A DNA stretch of 64,000 nt from Merdibacter massiliensis (lineage in GTDB: Bacteria > Bacillota_I > Bacilli_A > Erysipelotrichales > Erysipelotrichaceae). The stretch spans positions 210,173 through 274,172 of the forward strand of contig NZ_LT699727.1 of NCBI RefSeq assembly GCF_900155395.1, given 5' to 3'. Numbering within the stretch: position 1 is the stretch's first letter; every line of letters begins with the position of its first letter. This document shows, piece after piece, positions 38,567-46,834 of the stretch. Both the position numbers and the translations under genes were made by a program. The notes under the pieces were generated by a model. That model was not told the DNA's origin. It did no database searches and saw nothing but the letters and a program-made list of their open reading frames with translations.

Positions 38567-39417
38567 TACCTATCCCTGCCTTTTTGTCTTTCTAAATACC
38601 TTTGATAATAAGCACAAGCTTTAATGATGAAGTCTTCAAGTTCTTTATGAGAACTGGCTTTAGGACGATATGCTTTGATCTTATCAACAGGTAGCTTTAA
38701 AACTTCTTTTTGATTGCCTTTTGCTTCGCTTAATATTTCATAGATCTTATCTCTATCAAGTAAGCCGTCTTTAGAATAAGTTTTCAATCTTTGAGCTTGT
38801 GATAATGAAGGTGATGAATCTTCATAATAGATCTCTTCATAGACTATGAATTGTTCGTCCTCTTTTAGATAAGATAATTCGACCGCCGGTGTGATAGCGA
38901 TCCTTTTATCATCGACCATTTTTAATAATTCAGGAATAAGATAAGTTAAGCGGATATAGCGGTGTAGGGTTTCTTTACCTATGCCAAGTTGATTGGCTAC
39001 AAAGGAATCATTTCTTTGTGTCCCAAGTTGGGACAAAGTTAATTCATCTTTATTTTGTTTTCTAAAAGCTTTCAGTTTCATCTTGTAGGCATAAGCCTTT
39101 TCGCTTGGTAAGATGTTCTCTCTTTTTAGGTTTGAATCAACCATCATAATGATCGCCTCTTCATCGCTTAAGTTTTTAACAATCACCGGCACTTCATTTA
39201 TTCCTAATCCTTTTAAGGCATCAAGCCTTCTGTGTCCTGAGATAACTTCATATTTACCACCCGAAAGAACAGGTCTTACAATCAGCGGTTCAATAATCTG
39301 ATTGGATTTGATACTAGTCATAAGTTCTTCTTTTTCTTCGCCATCTCTTAACTTAAAGGGATGATCTTTAAAGGGAATTAGATCCTTGATATTGACGCTT
39401 TGGATTATTTCACTCAT
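38566..39417 (-). CDS. ParB/Spo0J-like partition protein
   Basis: The 283-residue protein has the ParB N-terminal CTPase-type domain (IKDLIPFKDHPFKLRDGEE, VISGHRRLDALKGLG, MMVDSNLKRENILPSEKAYAYKMK) and a central HTH (SFVANQLGIGKETLHRYIRL). No ParA is encoded nearby. ParB-like proteins of this kind are common in mobilizable islands, where they may act in maintenance or gene control. Codon use is AT-rich like the rest of the island. Confidence 0.88.
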   Translation of the reverse strand: MSEIIQSVNIKDLIPFKDHPFKLRDGEEKEELMTSIKSNQIIEPLIVRPVLSGGKYEVISGHRRLDALKGLGINEVPVIVKNLSDEEAIIMMVDSNLKRENILPSEKAYAYKMKLKAFRKQNKDELTLSQLGTQRNDSFVANQLGIGKETLHRYIRLTYLIPELLKMVDDKRIAITPAVELSYLKEDEQFIVYEEIYYEDSSPSLSQAQRLKTYSKDGLLDRDKIYEILSEAKGNQKEVLKLPVDKIKAYRPKASSHKELEDFIIKACAYYQRYLERQKGRDR

Positions 39418-39531
39418 ATTTACCTATATCTATAATTATTACTTAATACACATTTTTTCGACTGGTAAAGTGCAGTATTACTCTATCGTTATTAGTAGGT
39501 TCTAAATGCACGATATTTAAAGATCTGAAAC

Positions 39532-39876
39532 TTAGACTTCTAATCTTTTGATATAGATGATACTGGGTTTACCTTGGCCTTGTCTTTTACGCTTGATAAG
39601 ATGAGCCTTTTCTAGTTCTTTAAATAATCTGATTGCCTTATCATGACCAATATTCAATCTTTGCATGACTTCTTTAATGGTGAAGTAGATATATAAGCGA
39701 TAACCATGATCATACCAGCCGTTCTTATTAGACAGGCTAAGACGATCATATAAAAGCGTATAAAGCAGTTTTGACTCATTTGATATATCTTTATACCTTT
39801 CATTAAATAAAGCTTTAGGGAACTTATAAAAGCTAAATTCATCTTTATCATTCAAGCGATAATAATCATTCATCAT
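39532..39876 (-). CDS. RepA-N-like replication initiator domain protein
   Basis: The 114-residue protein matches the N-terminal domain of plasmid RepA initiators: MNDYYRLNDKDEFSFYKFPKALFNERYKDISNESKLLYTLLYDRL (described here through its parts) and the winged-helix TIKEVMQRLNIGHDKAIRLFKELEKAHLI. Full RepA proteins are longer, so this is a short version found in integrated elements. It overlaps the MobC-like gene by four bases. It may control copy state after excision. This is inference. Confidence 0.82.
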   Translation of the reverse strand: MMNDYYRLNDKDEFSFYKFPKALFNERYKDISNESKLLYTLLYDRLSLSNKNGWYDHGYRLYIYFTIKEVMQRLNIGHDKAIRLFKELEKAHLIKRKRQGQGKPSIIYIKRLEV

Positions 39877-40202
39877 TTTTGATGGATCTTATAATTATAA
39901 GTGCGGTCAATATCTTCGATTACTTGGTTTACATTCTTAAATAATTCAGATGTCGCATCTAAATCTTTTAAACGATGATAATAGGGTATTTCAAAAATAT
40001 CAGCAAGTTTTTTAGCTACATCCTCAAGTGGTTTCATAATTTCATAGAATCTATCATCTGGCTTCTCACAAGGGCGATAACCTAAGATAAGTTCTCTGAT
40101 TAAAACCGATTCCTTTAGACCCGTTTTTTGGGCATCGCTTTTTAGCTTTTGATCTTCTTCTTTACTTAGCCATACTCTTTTAGGTACATTTCTTTTACGC
40201 AT
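39873..40202 (-). CDS. MobC-like relaxosome / ribbon-helix-helix mobilization protein
   Basis: The 109-residue protein begins RNVPKRVWLSKEEDQKLKSDAQKTG and has the MobC pattern LKESVLIRELILGYRP, a ribbon-helix-helix DNA-binding fold. A helical C-terminal part follows. MobC proteins help a relaxase open oriT. No relaxase gene is found in the island, so mobilization would need one from elsewhere. The upstream non-coding region holds nested inverted repeats that could be oriT. Confidence 0.75.
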   Translation of the reverse strand: MRKRNVPKRVWLSKEEDQKLKSDAQKTGLKESVLIRELILGYRPCEKPDDRFYEIMKPLEDVAKKLADIFEIPYYHRLKDLDATSELFKNVNQVIEDIDRTYNYKIHQK

Positions 40203-40270
40203 TTTAAATTCCTCCTATTCTTAGAAGAGGCAATCTCTTCACATAAACGGACAAAACATAAAGAAATGCA

Positions 40271-40360
40271 CACCTTATCCCTTAGCTTGTCCACTATTTG
40301 GAAGAAATAAAAATAAGCCCCTTCACTTGTATGGACAGAAAGAGGGCAAAACGTAAGGTG
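40271..40360. other. Candidate origin of transfer (nested inverted repeats)
   Basis: In the non-coding stretch before mobC, CACCTTA (40271-40277) pairs with TAAGGTG (40354-40360). Inside that, TGTCCA pairs with TGGACA (about 40288 and 40332). Nested repeats next to mobC are typical of oriT, but no nic motif is recognised. Confidence 0.3.
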
Positions 40361-40407
40361 ATTTTTGAAAAAGGTTTTAAATTATTAGTTATCTATGGTT
40401 TAACAGA

Positions 40408-40436
40408 TTGATTAATATGACACAAAATGATATCAT
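40408..40436 (+). promoter_or_regulatory. Probable promoter of the RHH-restriction operon
   Basis: TTGATT (40408-40413) and TATCAT (40431-40436) are 17 bases apart. The -10 lies inside the 38-bp palindrome, so a protein bound there would block it. Confidence 0.5.
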
Positions 40437-40462
40437 TATATCTAGATATAATGATATCATTT
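40425..40462. repeat. 38-bp perfect palindrome, probable operator
   Basis: The palindrome is centred on TCTAGA (40441-40446), and each half contains ATGATATCAT. It covers the probable -10 box and ends 15 bases before the RHH start codon. Perfect symmetry over 38 bases is well beyond chance. Confidence 0.9.
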
Positions 40463-40477
40463 AAAGGAAAAATACAT

Positions 40478-40678
40478 ATGATGAAAGAAGATAAATCCAA
40501 ACGAACACAACAAATACAATTCCGTATGAATCCTTGTAAATTAAAAGAATTAAAAGCATTGATAGCTTATGACGATGAAACACATAGTATGGCTGATTTA
40601 TTTAACAAAGCCGCAGATGAGTATATTAAAAAACGTAATAAAAAAATAAAAAACAGAGGAGAGAAAGAAAATGGATAG
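40478..40678 (+). CDS. Ribbon-helix-helix DNA-binding protein, probable regulator of the restriction system
   Basis: The 66-residue basic protein has the RHH pattern QIQFRMNPCKLKELKALIAY followed by ETHSMADLFNKAADEYIKK. The ATG at 40478 follows AAAGGA by nine bases, and an earlier ATG lies inside the palindrome. It overlaps the fused nuclease-methyltransferase gene by eight bases, so the two are co-translated. The palindrome in front is its likely binding site. It may work as a control protein, like C proteins of other restriction systems, but of a different fold. Confidence 0.8.
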   Translation: MMKEDKSKRTQQIQFRMNPCKLKELKALIAYDDETHSMADLFNKAADEYIKKRNKKIKNRGEKENG

Positions 40679-42596
40679 ACACGAGATGATAGAAAGAGTT
40701 GGAAAAGAATATTTTACATACAACATTGAGAATGGAGAATTTAGTTACGTTCAAGAAGCTGGCTCTAGATATCTTTTAGATAGTGCTGTAGGTTTTCGTC
40801 CTCTTCACTTCAAACTTGATTTGCGATTTGAAAAAGATGATGTAGTTGTTTTGATAGAAACAAAGCAACAATTTACCGAGAAGGATGAAAAACAACTTAA
40901 TGATTATTTAAAAGCCGAAAAGGCTCTGCATAAGAATAAAAAGATTATTGCTATACTAGCTAATACTAGCAATGACAAAATAAAGGTCTGGAAAGACTAT
41001 GTTGATGATGATCATTTGCTGCCGAACGAAACTGTTCTAGATAAAATGGATCATTACATAAATCTTTTTAAAATCAATAAGCAAAATGACAGAGAAAAAG
41101 TATTAAAGAATACATATGATCTTAATGAATTGCTTCATAAAATGGATATTGATGAACGTTTGCGGAGCCAGTTTGTCGGCACTTCTTTGCTATATTTAAA
41201 AGAATTGATTAAGAAATTAGGTGCCACGAAAATAGACGGTGATTTAAAACAAACTTTAGATGATATATGGAAAGTTATGGATGGCAAACAATTACGTGCT
41301 GCTATAGAATCCACGTTGGATAGTTTACTAGATGGTTCGGATAATAAAGCTAAGAAAATTGAATTGCTTCAGAAAAACGTATTAAATGATCAGAAAGTTA
41401 GAAAACTAGACATTAACAATTGGATTAAGATTCTCGATACAATATTAATGGACATTTATCAATATATTGATACAAACAGTTCGGAAGGCCAAGATATTCT
41501 AAATTTATTCTTTATTGCATTCAATAAATACACAGGTAAAGCTGATAAAAATCAAGCTTTTACTCCAGATCATATAACAGAATTTATGTGTCGGTTAACA
41601 GAAGTTGATAGGAACAAACGTGTTTTAGATATTACTTGTGGAAGTGGATCTTTCCTTGTTCAAGCTATGGTTAAAGAGTTAGCGGACTGTAGTAGAGACA
41701 CAACAGAAGATGAGGCTAGAAAATTACAAGAAATTGTCAAAAAGGAGCATATTTTTGGAGTTGAAGTCGAAGAAAAAGCTTATGGTCTTTCTACCACAAA
41801 TATGCTTATTCACGGTGATGGCAACTCAAATATTAAGTTTGGAAGCTGTTTTGATTGCGAAGAATTTATTAAAAGTGCTGATCCAGATATCGTATTAATG
41901 AATCCGCCTTATAACGCAAAACCGATTGGCATTCCTGAAAATTACAAAAGAAATTGGGGCAAAGCAAAAGAAGGAAAAGAAGATCCAACAAAAGGATTAG
42001 TTTTTATCCATTATTTGTCGGATGTAGTTGAAGATATTAATAAAGAAAGAGAAAAAACAAATAAGCCAAGGAAAACTGTTAAACTTGCAGTATTATTACC
42101 TGTCTCTGCTGCGATTGGAACAAGTGCTATTATCGAAAATGAAAAATCGGAAATGTTGTCAAAAAATACTCTTGAAGCAGTGTTTACACTTCCCAACGAA
42201 ATATTCTATCCAGGAGCATCTGCTTGTGCGTGTTGTATGTTATTTACACTAGGCAAACCCCACACAAAAATTGACGGAACTGTAAATGAAACATTCTTTG
42301 GCTATTGTAAAGATGATGGATTTAAAAAGAAAAAGAATCTTGGAAGAATAGAACAATTTGATGAAAACAATAATTCCATATGGAAAACAATTGAGGAAGA
42401 GTGGCTATATTTGTTTAATAACAAAAAGGCTATAGATGGCAAATCAGCAACTGCTGTTGTTGATGGCAAATCCGAATGGTTATGTGAAGCGTATATGAAA
42501 ACTGATTATTCAAAATTAACAGAAAAAGACTTTCAGCAGACCATAAATGATTATCTTTCATATCTTGTGAAGGAGGGACATATTTATGAATCTTAA
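40671..42596 (+). CDS. BcgI-like type IIB restriction-modification A subunit (nuclease-N6-methyltransferase fusion)
   Basis: The 641-residue protein has an N-terminal PD-(D/E)xK nuclease domain (HFKLDLRFEKDDVVVLIETK; D50, E63, K65). A helical linker follows, then an N6-adenine methyltransferase with SAM motif VLDITCGSGSFLVQA and catalytic NPPY (VLMNPPYN). Length and domain order agree with BcgIA (known to be about 637 residues). The next gene, which overlaps by 11 bases, is the matching specificity subunit. There is no separate HsdR gene, so classical type I is unlikely. Confidence 0.88.
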   Translation: MDRHEMIERVGKEYFTYNIENGEFSYVQEAGSRYLLDSAVGFRPLHFKLDLRFEKDDVVVLIETKQQFTEKDEKQLNDYLKAEKALHKNKKIIAILANTSNDKIKVWKDYVDDDHLLPNETVLDKMDHYINLFKINKQNDREKVLKNTYDLNELLHKMDIDERLRSQFVGTSLLYLKELIKKLGATKIDGDLKQTLDDIWKVMDGKQLRAAIESTLDSLLDGSDNKAKKIELLQKNVLNDQKVRKLDINNWIKILDTILMDIYQYIDTNSSEGQDILNLFFIAFNKYTGKADKNQAFTPDHITEFMCRLTEVDRNKRVLDITCGSGSFLVQAMVKELADCSRDTTEDEARKLQEIVKKEHIFGVEVEEKAYGLSTTNMLIHGDGNSNIKFGSCFDCEEFIKSADPDIVLMNPPYNAKPIGIPENYKRNWGKAKEGKEDPTKGLVFIHYLSDVVEDINKEREKTNKPRKTVKLAVLLPVSAAIGTSAIIENEKSEMLSKNTLEAVFTLPNEIFYPGASACACCMLFTLGKPHTKIDGTVNETFFGYCKDDGFKKKKNLGRIEQFDENNNSIWKTIEEEWLYLFNNKKAIDGKSATAVVDGKSEWLCEAYMKTDYSKLTEKDFQQTINDYLSYLVKEGHIYES

Positions 42597-43587
42597 TACT
42601 GAAAACTGGAAAGAGTTTTTATTAGCTGACTATTTTGATATAGTGGCTGGAAAATATCATTATCCTAGCGAATATGATACAGGCGATACGCCATATATTT
42701 CTGCGTCAAACGAAAACAACGGTGTTGCTCAAAAAATAGACTTGGTGGCAGATTTTCGCGGTAATTGTATAGTCACCGGCAAGGTAGGTTGTACCGCTTT
42801 TTATCAACCGAATGACTTTTGCGCAACAAGTGATGTTAATGTTTTTTATCCTAAGTTTGAATTAAATGAAAAAATCGGTTTATTTATCGTTACTGTCATA
42901 AATTTCAATGAAAATTATAAATGGGGTTATGGCCGTCAATGTAGAGTTGGAGATAGCAAAGAGATAGTTATAAAACTGCCTGCAACTGCCGATAACACCC
43001 CTGATTGGGTATTTATGGAGGAATACATAAAATCACTAAACCATAAGCCGTTATCAACAAGCAACCGGGGGGGGTGCGCATCACCTATACTTGGTGTTGA
43101 AGCTTGGAAGTCATTTAGACTTAACGAATTATTTGATATTAAATATGGTATTAATATGGAATTAAACACCTGTGTAGAAACAGACTTTGATGACCCGGAA
43201 GGAATTAATTTTGTTTCGCGAACAGAATCTAATAACGGAATTAGTGCACGAGTAAAGATAGTTGAAGGAAAAACACCGCAACCTGCAGGAATAATTACTT
43301 GCGCAGGTGGTGGTAGTGTTCTTTCTACATTTCTTCAAGAAGAACCGTTCTATAGTGGAAGAGATTTATACTTGCTTATCCCATTGAAACCAATGAGCAG
43401 ACTTTCAAAATTATTTTGCATAACTGTAATTAAAGCTAACAAATATCGCTATAGTTACGGAAGACAGGCAAATACTACATTACCTTTTTTAGAATTAAAA
43501 TTACCAGCAACAGAAGACGGTCATCCGGATTTTAGTTTTATGGAAAACTATATGAAGTCTTTACCATACGGAGACAGAATATTTTAA
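42586..43587 (+). CDS. Specificity subunit with two target-recognition domains (BcgIB/HsdS-like)
   Basis: The 333-residue protein has two similar halves. TRD1 (about 5-145) starts WKEFLLADYFDIVAGKYHYP and ends LPATADNTPDWVFMEEYIKSL in pattern. TRD2 (about 170-330) starts WKSFRLNELFDIKYG and ends LPATEDGHPDFSFMENYMKSL. Each should read one half of a bipartite DNA site. Length is close to BcgIB (about 341). A run of eight G (43067-43074) lies in the linker, so slippage there would remove TRD2. Confidence 0.88.
   Translation: MNLNTENWKEFLLADYFDIVAGKYHYPSEYDTGDTPYISASNENNGVAQKIDLVADFRGNCIVTGKVGCTAFYQPNDFCATSDVNVFYPKFELNEKIGLFIVTVINFNENYKWGYGRQCRVGDSKEIVIKLPATADNTPDWVFMEEYIKSLNHKPLSTSNRGGCASPILGVEAWKSFRLNELFDIKYGINMELNTCVETDFDDPEGINFVSRTESNNGISARVKIVEGKTPQPAGIITCAGGGSVLSTFLQEEPFYSGRDLYLLIPLKPMSRLSKLFCITVIKANKYRYSYGRQANTTLPFLELKLPATEDGHPDFSFMENYMKSLPYGDRIF
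43067..43074 (+). repeat. G8 homopolymer in the specificity gene linker
   Basis: Eight consecutive G lie in a gene of low GC, at codons CGG-GGG-GGG between TRD1 and TRD2. The frame is on in this sequence. Confidence 0.9.
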
Positions 43588-43684
43588 TAGGGTTTTAGGG
43601 ATTATCCCTAACGAGTACCGTTTATACGATCTAGGAGTATAATCGGTCTGCTCGCTAAGATAAGGGAATGTTACCCCCATAATA

Positions 43685-43755
43685 AAAAAGTGGCATACAA
43701 TGATATGTTTTCTAAATAAACTTACATATCATGACTGTCGCTTTTCTTTTAAATA
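43685..43755. terminator. Possible terminator hairpin between the specificity gene and tnpV
   Basis: AAAAGTGGCA..ATGATATG on one side and CATATCAT..TGTCGCTTTT on the other can pair with a few mismatches. Flanking A and T runs would allow use in both directions. The stretch 43588-43684 shows no gene. Confidence 0.55.
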
Positions 43756-44109
43756 TTAGCGATAGATCACTTCATTTAAGACAATTTCTATAACTCTTTC
43801 TTTGATATTATTCATTAGTTTTATCCATTTTATTGGATCATTTGTTTTAAGATTTTCATTGATATTTTCTTGCTTAGATAATGATTCAATTAGCGATTCA
43901 TATCTCTGTTTGGCTTCATCTTCTACCAGTTTTATCTGATGAATGAGTCTTTGAGATGTTAGTAAACGATAGTAATAAGCTTTATGATTTTCTTTAAGAT
44001 ATGCTTTATGTCTTCTTCCAAAGAATCCTATATCATAGTTTTTTTCTTGTCTTAATCTTAATAAAGGAAGATCATAATCACCTATTCTTTTGTATTCAAT
44101 AGCTTTCAT
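43756..44109 (-). CDS. tnpV: TnpV-like transposon-encoded protein
   Basis: The 117-residue protein has the TnpV pattern: IEYKRIGDYDLPLLRL, then IGFFGRRHKAYLKENHKAYYYRLL, and the end WIKLMNNIKERVIEIVLNEVIY. TnpV was first described in the Tn4451/TnpX group of mobilizable transposons, and its function is not settled. The longer open frame to 44175 includes 22 codons from IS110, identical to those in front of the ABC ATPase gene. The native ATG is at 44109. Its native ribosome site AGGAGG is now beyond the IS, at about 45740. Confidence 0.85.
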   Translation of the reverse strand: MKAIEYKRIGDYDLPLLRLRQEKNYDIGFFGRRHKAYLKENHKAYYYRLLTSQRLIHQIKLVEDEAKQRYESLIESLSKQENINENLKTNDPIKWIKLMNNIKERVIEIVLNEVIYR

Positions 44110-44201
44110 TTTTTCCTCCATTTCCCCGCGCCTAAAGTCGCGCGGACACAAATATTTCATCAATAAATCCCACATGCTTTATTTTCGTGTTACCCTATAA
44201 G

Positions 44202-44408
44202 AGAGGTGGTATACTACAGAGCACGTGGAGGTGAGTAGGAATTCTACTCAATTGAATATCCTGTATTTTTATAAGTTGCCGTCATCATATCAAGCACAAA
44301 TAAGTAGGACTTTGAGCCTGGACACTTATGATTGTTCAATCAACTGTTGTCGATTCGCTTTGATGACAGTCAATGCCACCTCTCCTTTTGTATGAAAGGA
44401 GCTTTTTT
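44202..44408 (+). ncRNA. Candidate IS110 bridge RNA (copy 2)
   Basis: This region is identical to 28770-28976 in copy 1, with the same hairpins and the same terminator-like hairpin over the transposase ribosome site. Confidence 0.55.
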
Positions 44409-44410
44409 AT

Positions 44411-45667
44411 ATGGCAATGAAAATCGTTCGTTTCAACTGCTGTGGCATGGATGTTCACAAAGATCTGGTCGTCGCTACTATTGGTATCACCGATAGACAG
44501 TCGAACATCACAGAATATTTCCAACAATCTTTTTCCACTTTAAACTCGGACCTATATCGTTTAAAGGATTGGCTGAATTCTTATCACTGTTGTGATGTCT
44601 GCATGGAATCTACCGGTAAATACTGGATCCCTATCTTCAACATTCTTGAAGGTGAGATCAATGTCCATTTAACTCATCCCAAGTATGTCAAAGCCATCAA
44701 AGGCAAAAAAACTGATAAGAAAGATTCCAAATGGATCTGTGATCTCTTCAAACATGATCTGATCAAATTCTCGTTTATCCCTCCAAAAGAAATCCGAGAA
44801 CTGCGTGAGATCGCCCGTTACCGATACAAGCTGGTCTGCATGCGTTCTTCAGAACGGAATCGTTATCAGAACTGTATGACCGTTTCCAATATCGGATTAG
44901 CTTCTGTTGTCTCCGATCCTTTTGGCAAGACAGCTTCCAATATCATGAAAGAAGTCATGAAGCCAAACGTGATTGATGATGACAAGATCTTAAAACTCAT
45001 TCACAAAAATTGTAAGAACAAAGATAAGATACTAGACTCCCTTCACGGCTATCACATCGAAGCGGATCAACGATTCAAGATGGAAAAATCATTGAATCAT
45101 ATGGAGTACTTGGATCAACTCATCAATTCATGTGAAGCAGAATTGGTCAAGCGGGCTTATCCTTTACGCGAATCTTTCCAGCATATCACACAAATAAAAG
45201 GAATTAGTTCCTTATCGGCCATTCTGATCATCTCTGAAATAGGAATCGATATGTCTCAGTTTGAATCCGACAAACAACTTGTCAGTTGGGCTGGACTTTC
45301 TCCTGCCAACAACGAAAGTGCCGGCAAGAAAAAGTCAGTTCGTATCTCCAAAGCTGGACAATATCTCAAACCACTGCTTGTCCAATGTGCTTTATCGACC
45401 ATCAAAGATAAGACATCTTATTTTGGAAGAAAGTATTCCAATATCAAGAAACGACGTGGTCACAAGAAAGCCATCATTGCGATCGCACGCATGATGTTGG
45501 TCAGTATCTATCACATGATCCTAACAGGCGAAGTATTTCAACCAACGGATTATGAATCCTTCATGAATCCACGATCCGATACCAAACAATCACTAACAGT
45601 TGAAGAAGCATTAAACTTTTTGAAACAATCCGGCATTGATATATCTTCTATTCAAATCAACTTATAA
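44411..45667 (+). CDS. IS110-family DEDD transposase, copy 2
   Basis: The 418-residue protein is identical to the product of 28979-30235, with intact acidic residues and C-terminal IS116/IS110/IS902 domain. Identity over the whole gene points to a very recent move. Confidence 0.96.
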   Translation: MAMKIVRFNCCGMDVHKDLVVATIGITDRQSNITEYFQQSFSTLNSDLYRLKDWLNSYHCCDVCMESTGKYWIPIFNILEGEINVHLTHPKYVKAIKGKKTDKKDSKWICDLFKHDLIKFSFIPPKEIRELREIARYRYKLVCMRSSERNRYQNCMTVSNIGLASVVSDPFGKTASNIMKEVMKPNVIDDDKILKLIHKNCKNKDKILDSLHGYHIEADQRFKMEKSLNHMEYLDQLINSCEAELVKRAYPLRESFQHITQIKGISSLSAILIISEIGIDMSQFESDKQLVSWAGLSPANNESAGKKKSVRISKAGQYLKPLLVQCALSTIKDKTSYFGRKYSNIKKRRGHKKAIIAIARMMLVSIYHMILTGEVFQPTDYESFMNPRSDTKQSLTVEEALNFLKQSGIDISSIQINL

Positions 45668-45794
45668 ATTTTTTCGATATTTTTACTACTTATTTTTAAG
45701 TCGGCTTTTTTTTACAGTTTTATTCACACTTGCTTACCTCCTAGCCTTACTATAGATAAAATTAAGGAAATAAGCGAGGGTGTAAATGACAGCA

Positions 45795-46535
45795 TCAAAA
45801 ATATTTATCAAAAATAGTACGAACTTTATTGATAGCTATTTCATAATCTTCGTAGGTAGTTACTCCAGATTGTTCGCCATTAACATTTTCGACTGGAGCT
45901 TCAAATCTATATGCAAAGGATAGTTTACCAATATAACAATCTTGTAGGCCGTTTTCAGAGTATAAAAGATTTTCTATCTCACCATAAATAGGATGATTTT
46001 TTAAAATGATATATTCTTTTTCGTAGGCAAGTATTATTTTGCGATATTTTTTATCTACGAAGCTTTCTAATTTTTCTAGCACGGAATCACTATCGTAGTC
46101 ATTGCCATATTTATTTTTAAGTTTATCAGAGATTTCGAACCAGTAATTATTAAAACCATCTGTATGTAAAAATTCATGCAAAAAGTTTATTATTTCGCCA
46201 AATATTCTTCTTGCTGCTTCAATTTGCAATGTATCAAAATATCCTTTATTTTCCATTTTTATATCCTCCCTCATTAATAACATATAGTTTTTGATAGATA
46301 AGCAAGACGCTATTGACCTGATCTGTTCTAAAGTTGATGGACCATTAGAAGCAAATCTCCAATTGTGCACACTCTCTTTTGACACACCGGTTTTGTCGGC
46401 AATTATTTCTTCGAGATCTTGAACTTTTAGTTTCTGCTCACTTTTAAAACTGTCAAATGCCTTTTTAAATTTAGTTGAACTAAAAATATAATTTCCACCT
46501 TTTATCTCGAATATAGTAAAGTTCTTGCTTTTCAT
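45795..46535 (-). CDS. HTH-domain protein at the island edge, unknown function
   Basis: The 246-residue protein has an N-terminal helix-turn-helix-like segment (VQDLEEIIADKTGVSKESVHNWRFASNG, read in two pieces) and a longer C-terminal domain rich in aromatic residues and Lys. The HTH resembles XRE-type domains of transposon regulators. The ATG at 46535 has GGAG five bases upstream. A GTTAGATTCTAAC palindrome about 55 bases upstream may be its operator. It was probably followed by tnpV in the same transcript before the IS110 insertion. Confidence 0.72.
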   Translation of the reverse strand: MKSKNFTIFEIKGGNYIFSSTKFKKAFDSFKSEQKLKVQDLEEIIADKTGVSKESVHNWRFASNGPSTLEQIRSIASCLSIKNYMLLMREDIKMENKGYFDTLQIEAARRIFGEIINFLHEFLHTDGFNNYWFEISDKLKNKYGNDYDSDSVLEKLESFVDKKYRKIILAYEKEYIILKNHPIYGEIENLLYSENGLQDCYIGKLSFAYRFEAPVENVNGEQSGVTTYEDYEIAINKVRTIFDKYF

Positions 46536-46604
46536 GGCTTCTCCTTTCATCTATACTTTATCAACGAGAAAGATGATTCACAAGTTAGAGTTAGAATCTA
46601 ACTA

Positions 46605-46630
46605 AATAAAAAATCGCTATCTCTAGCGAT
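46605..46630 (-). terminator. Terminator of the second tRNA-Ala transcript
   Basis: On the minus strand ATCGCTA-GAGA-TAGCGAT is followed by T6. It lies about 70 bases behind the tRNA. Confidence 0.88.
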
Positions 46631-46697
46631 CTATGTAAAGTTGAACCCTTACTGCAAACCCTCCAGGGAAGAAGTAAGTGTTCGACCAATACCCGTA

Positions 46698-46773
46698 TGG
46701 TGGAGCGTAGGAGGATCGAACTCCTGACCCCCTGCGTGCAAAGCAGGTGCTCTCCCAGCTGAGCTAACACCCC
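46698..46773 (-). tRNA. tRNA-Ala (anticodon TGC), second copy
   Basis: This tRNA is identical over 76 bases to the tRNA-Ala at 34469-34544 but on the opposite strand. It has CCA encoded and its own promoter and terminator. Confidence 0.97.
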
Positions 46774-46786
46774 ATCAGCAGTATTA

Positions 46787-46816
46787 ATAATAACTGATGG
46801 TTTTCTACTTTGTCAA
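46787..46816 (-). promoter_or_regulatory. Promoter of the second tRNA-Ala
   Basis: The minus strand has TTGACA (46816-46811) and TATTAT (46792-46787) with an 18-base spacer, 14 bases before the tRNA. Confidence 0.8.
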
Positions 46817-46834
46817 GCAAAATTTAAAGTAGTT

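Larger units (their letters stand above)
44103..45731 (+). mobile_element. IS110-family insertion sequence, copy 2
   Basis: This 1629-base copy matches 28671-30300 apart from one missing T near the right end. It is inserted between the ribosome site and the start codon of tnpV. Gene orientation is the same as in copy 1, so the two form direct repeats 15.4 kb apart. Confidence 0.92.

Noticed and set aside
40671..43587. Classical type I restriction system or a BREX/PglX system
   Set aside because: No HsdR gene and no other BREX gene is present. The methyltransferase gene carries its own nuclease motif at the N-terminus, and the sizes fit BcgI.
34469..46773. The two tRNA-Ala genes as attL and attR of the island
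   Set aside because: They are inverted and both complete, each with its own promoter. Integration into a tRNA would give direct repeats, one of them partial.
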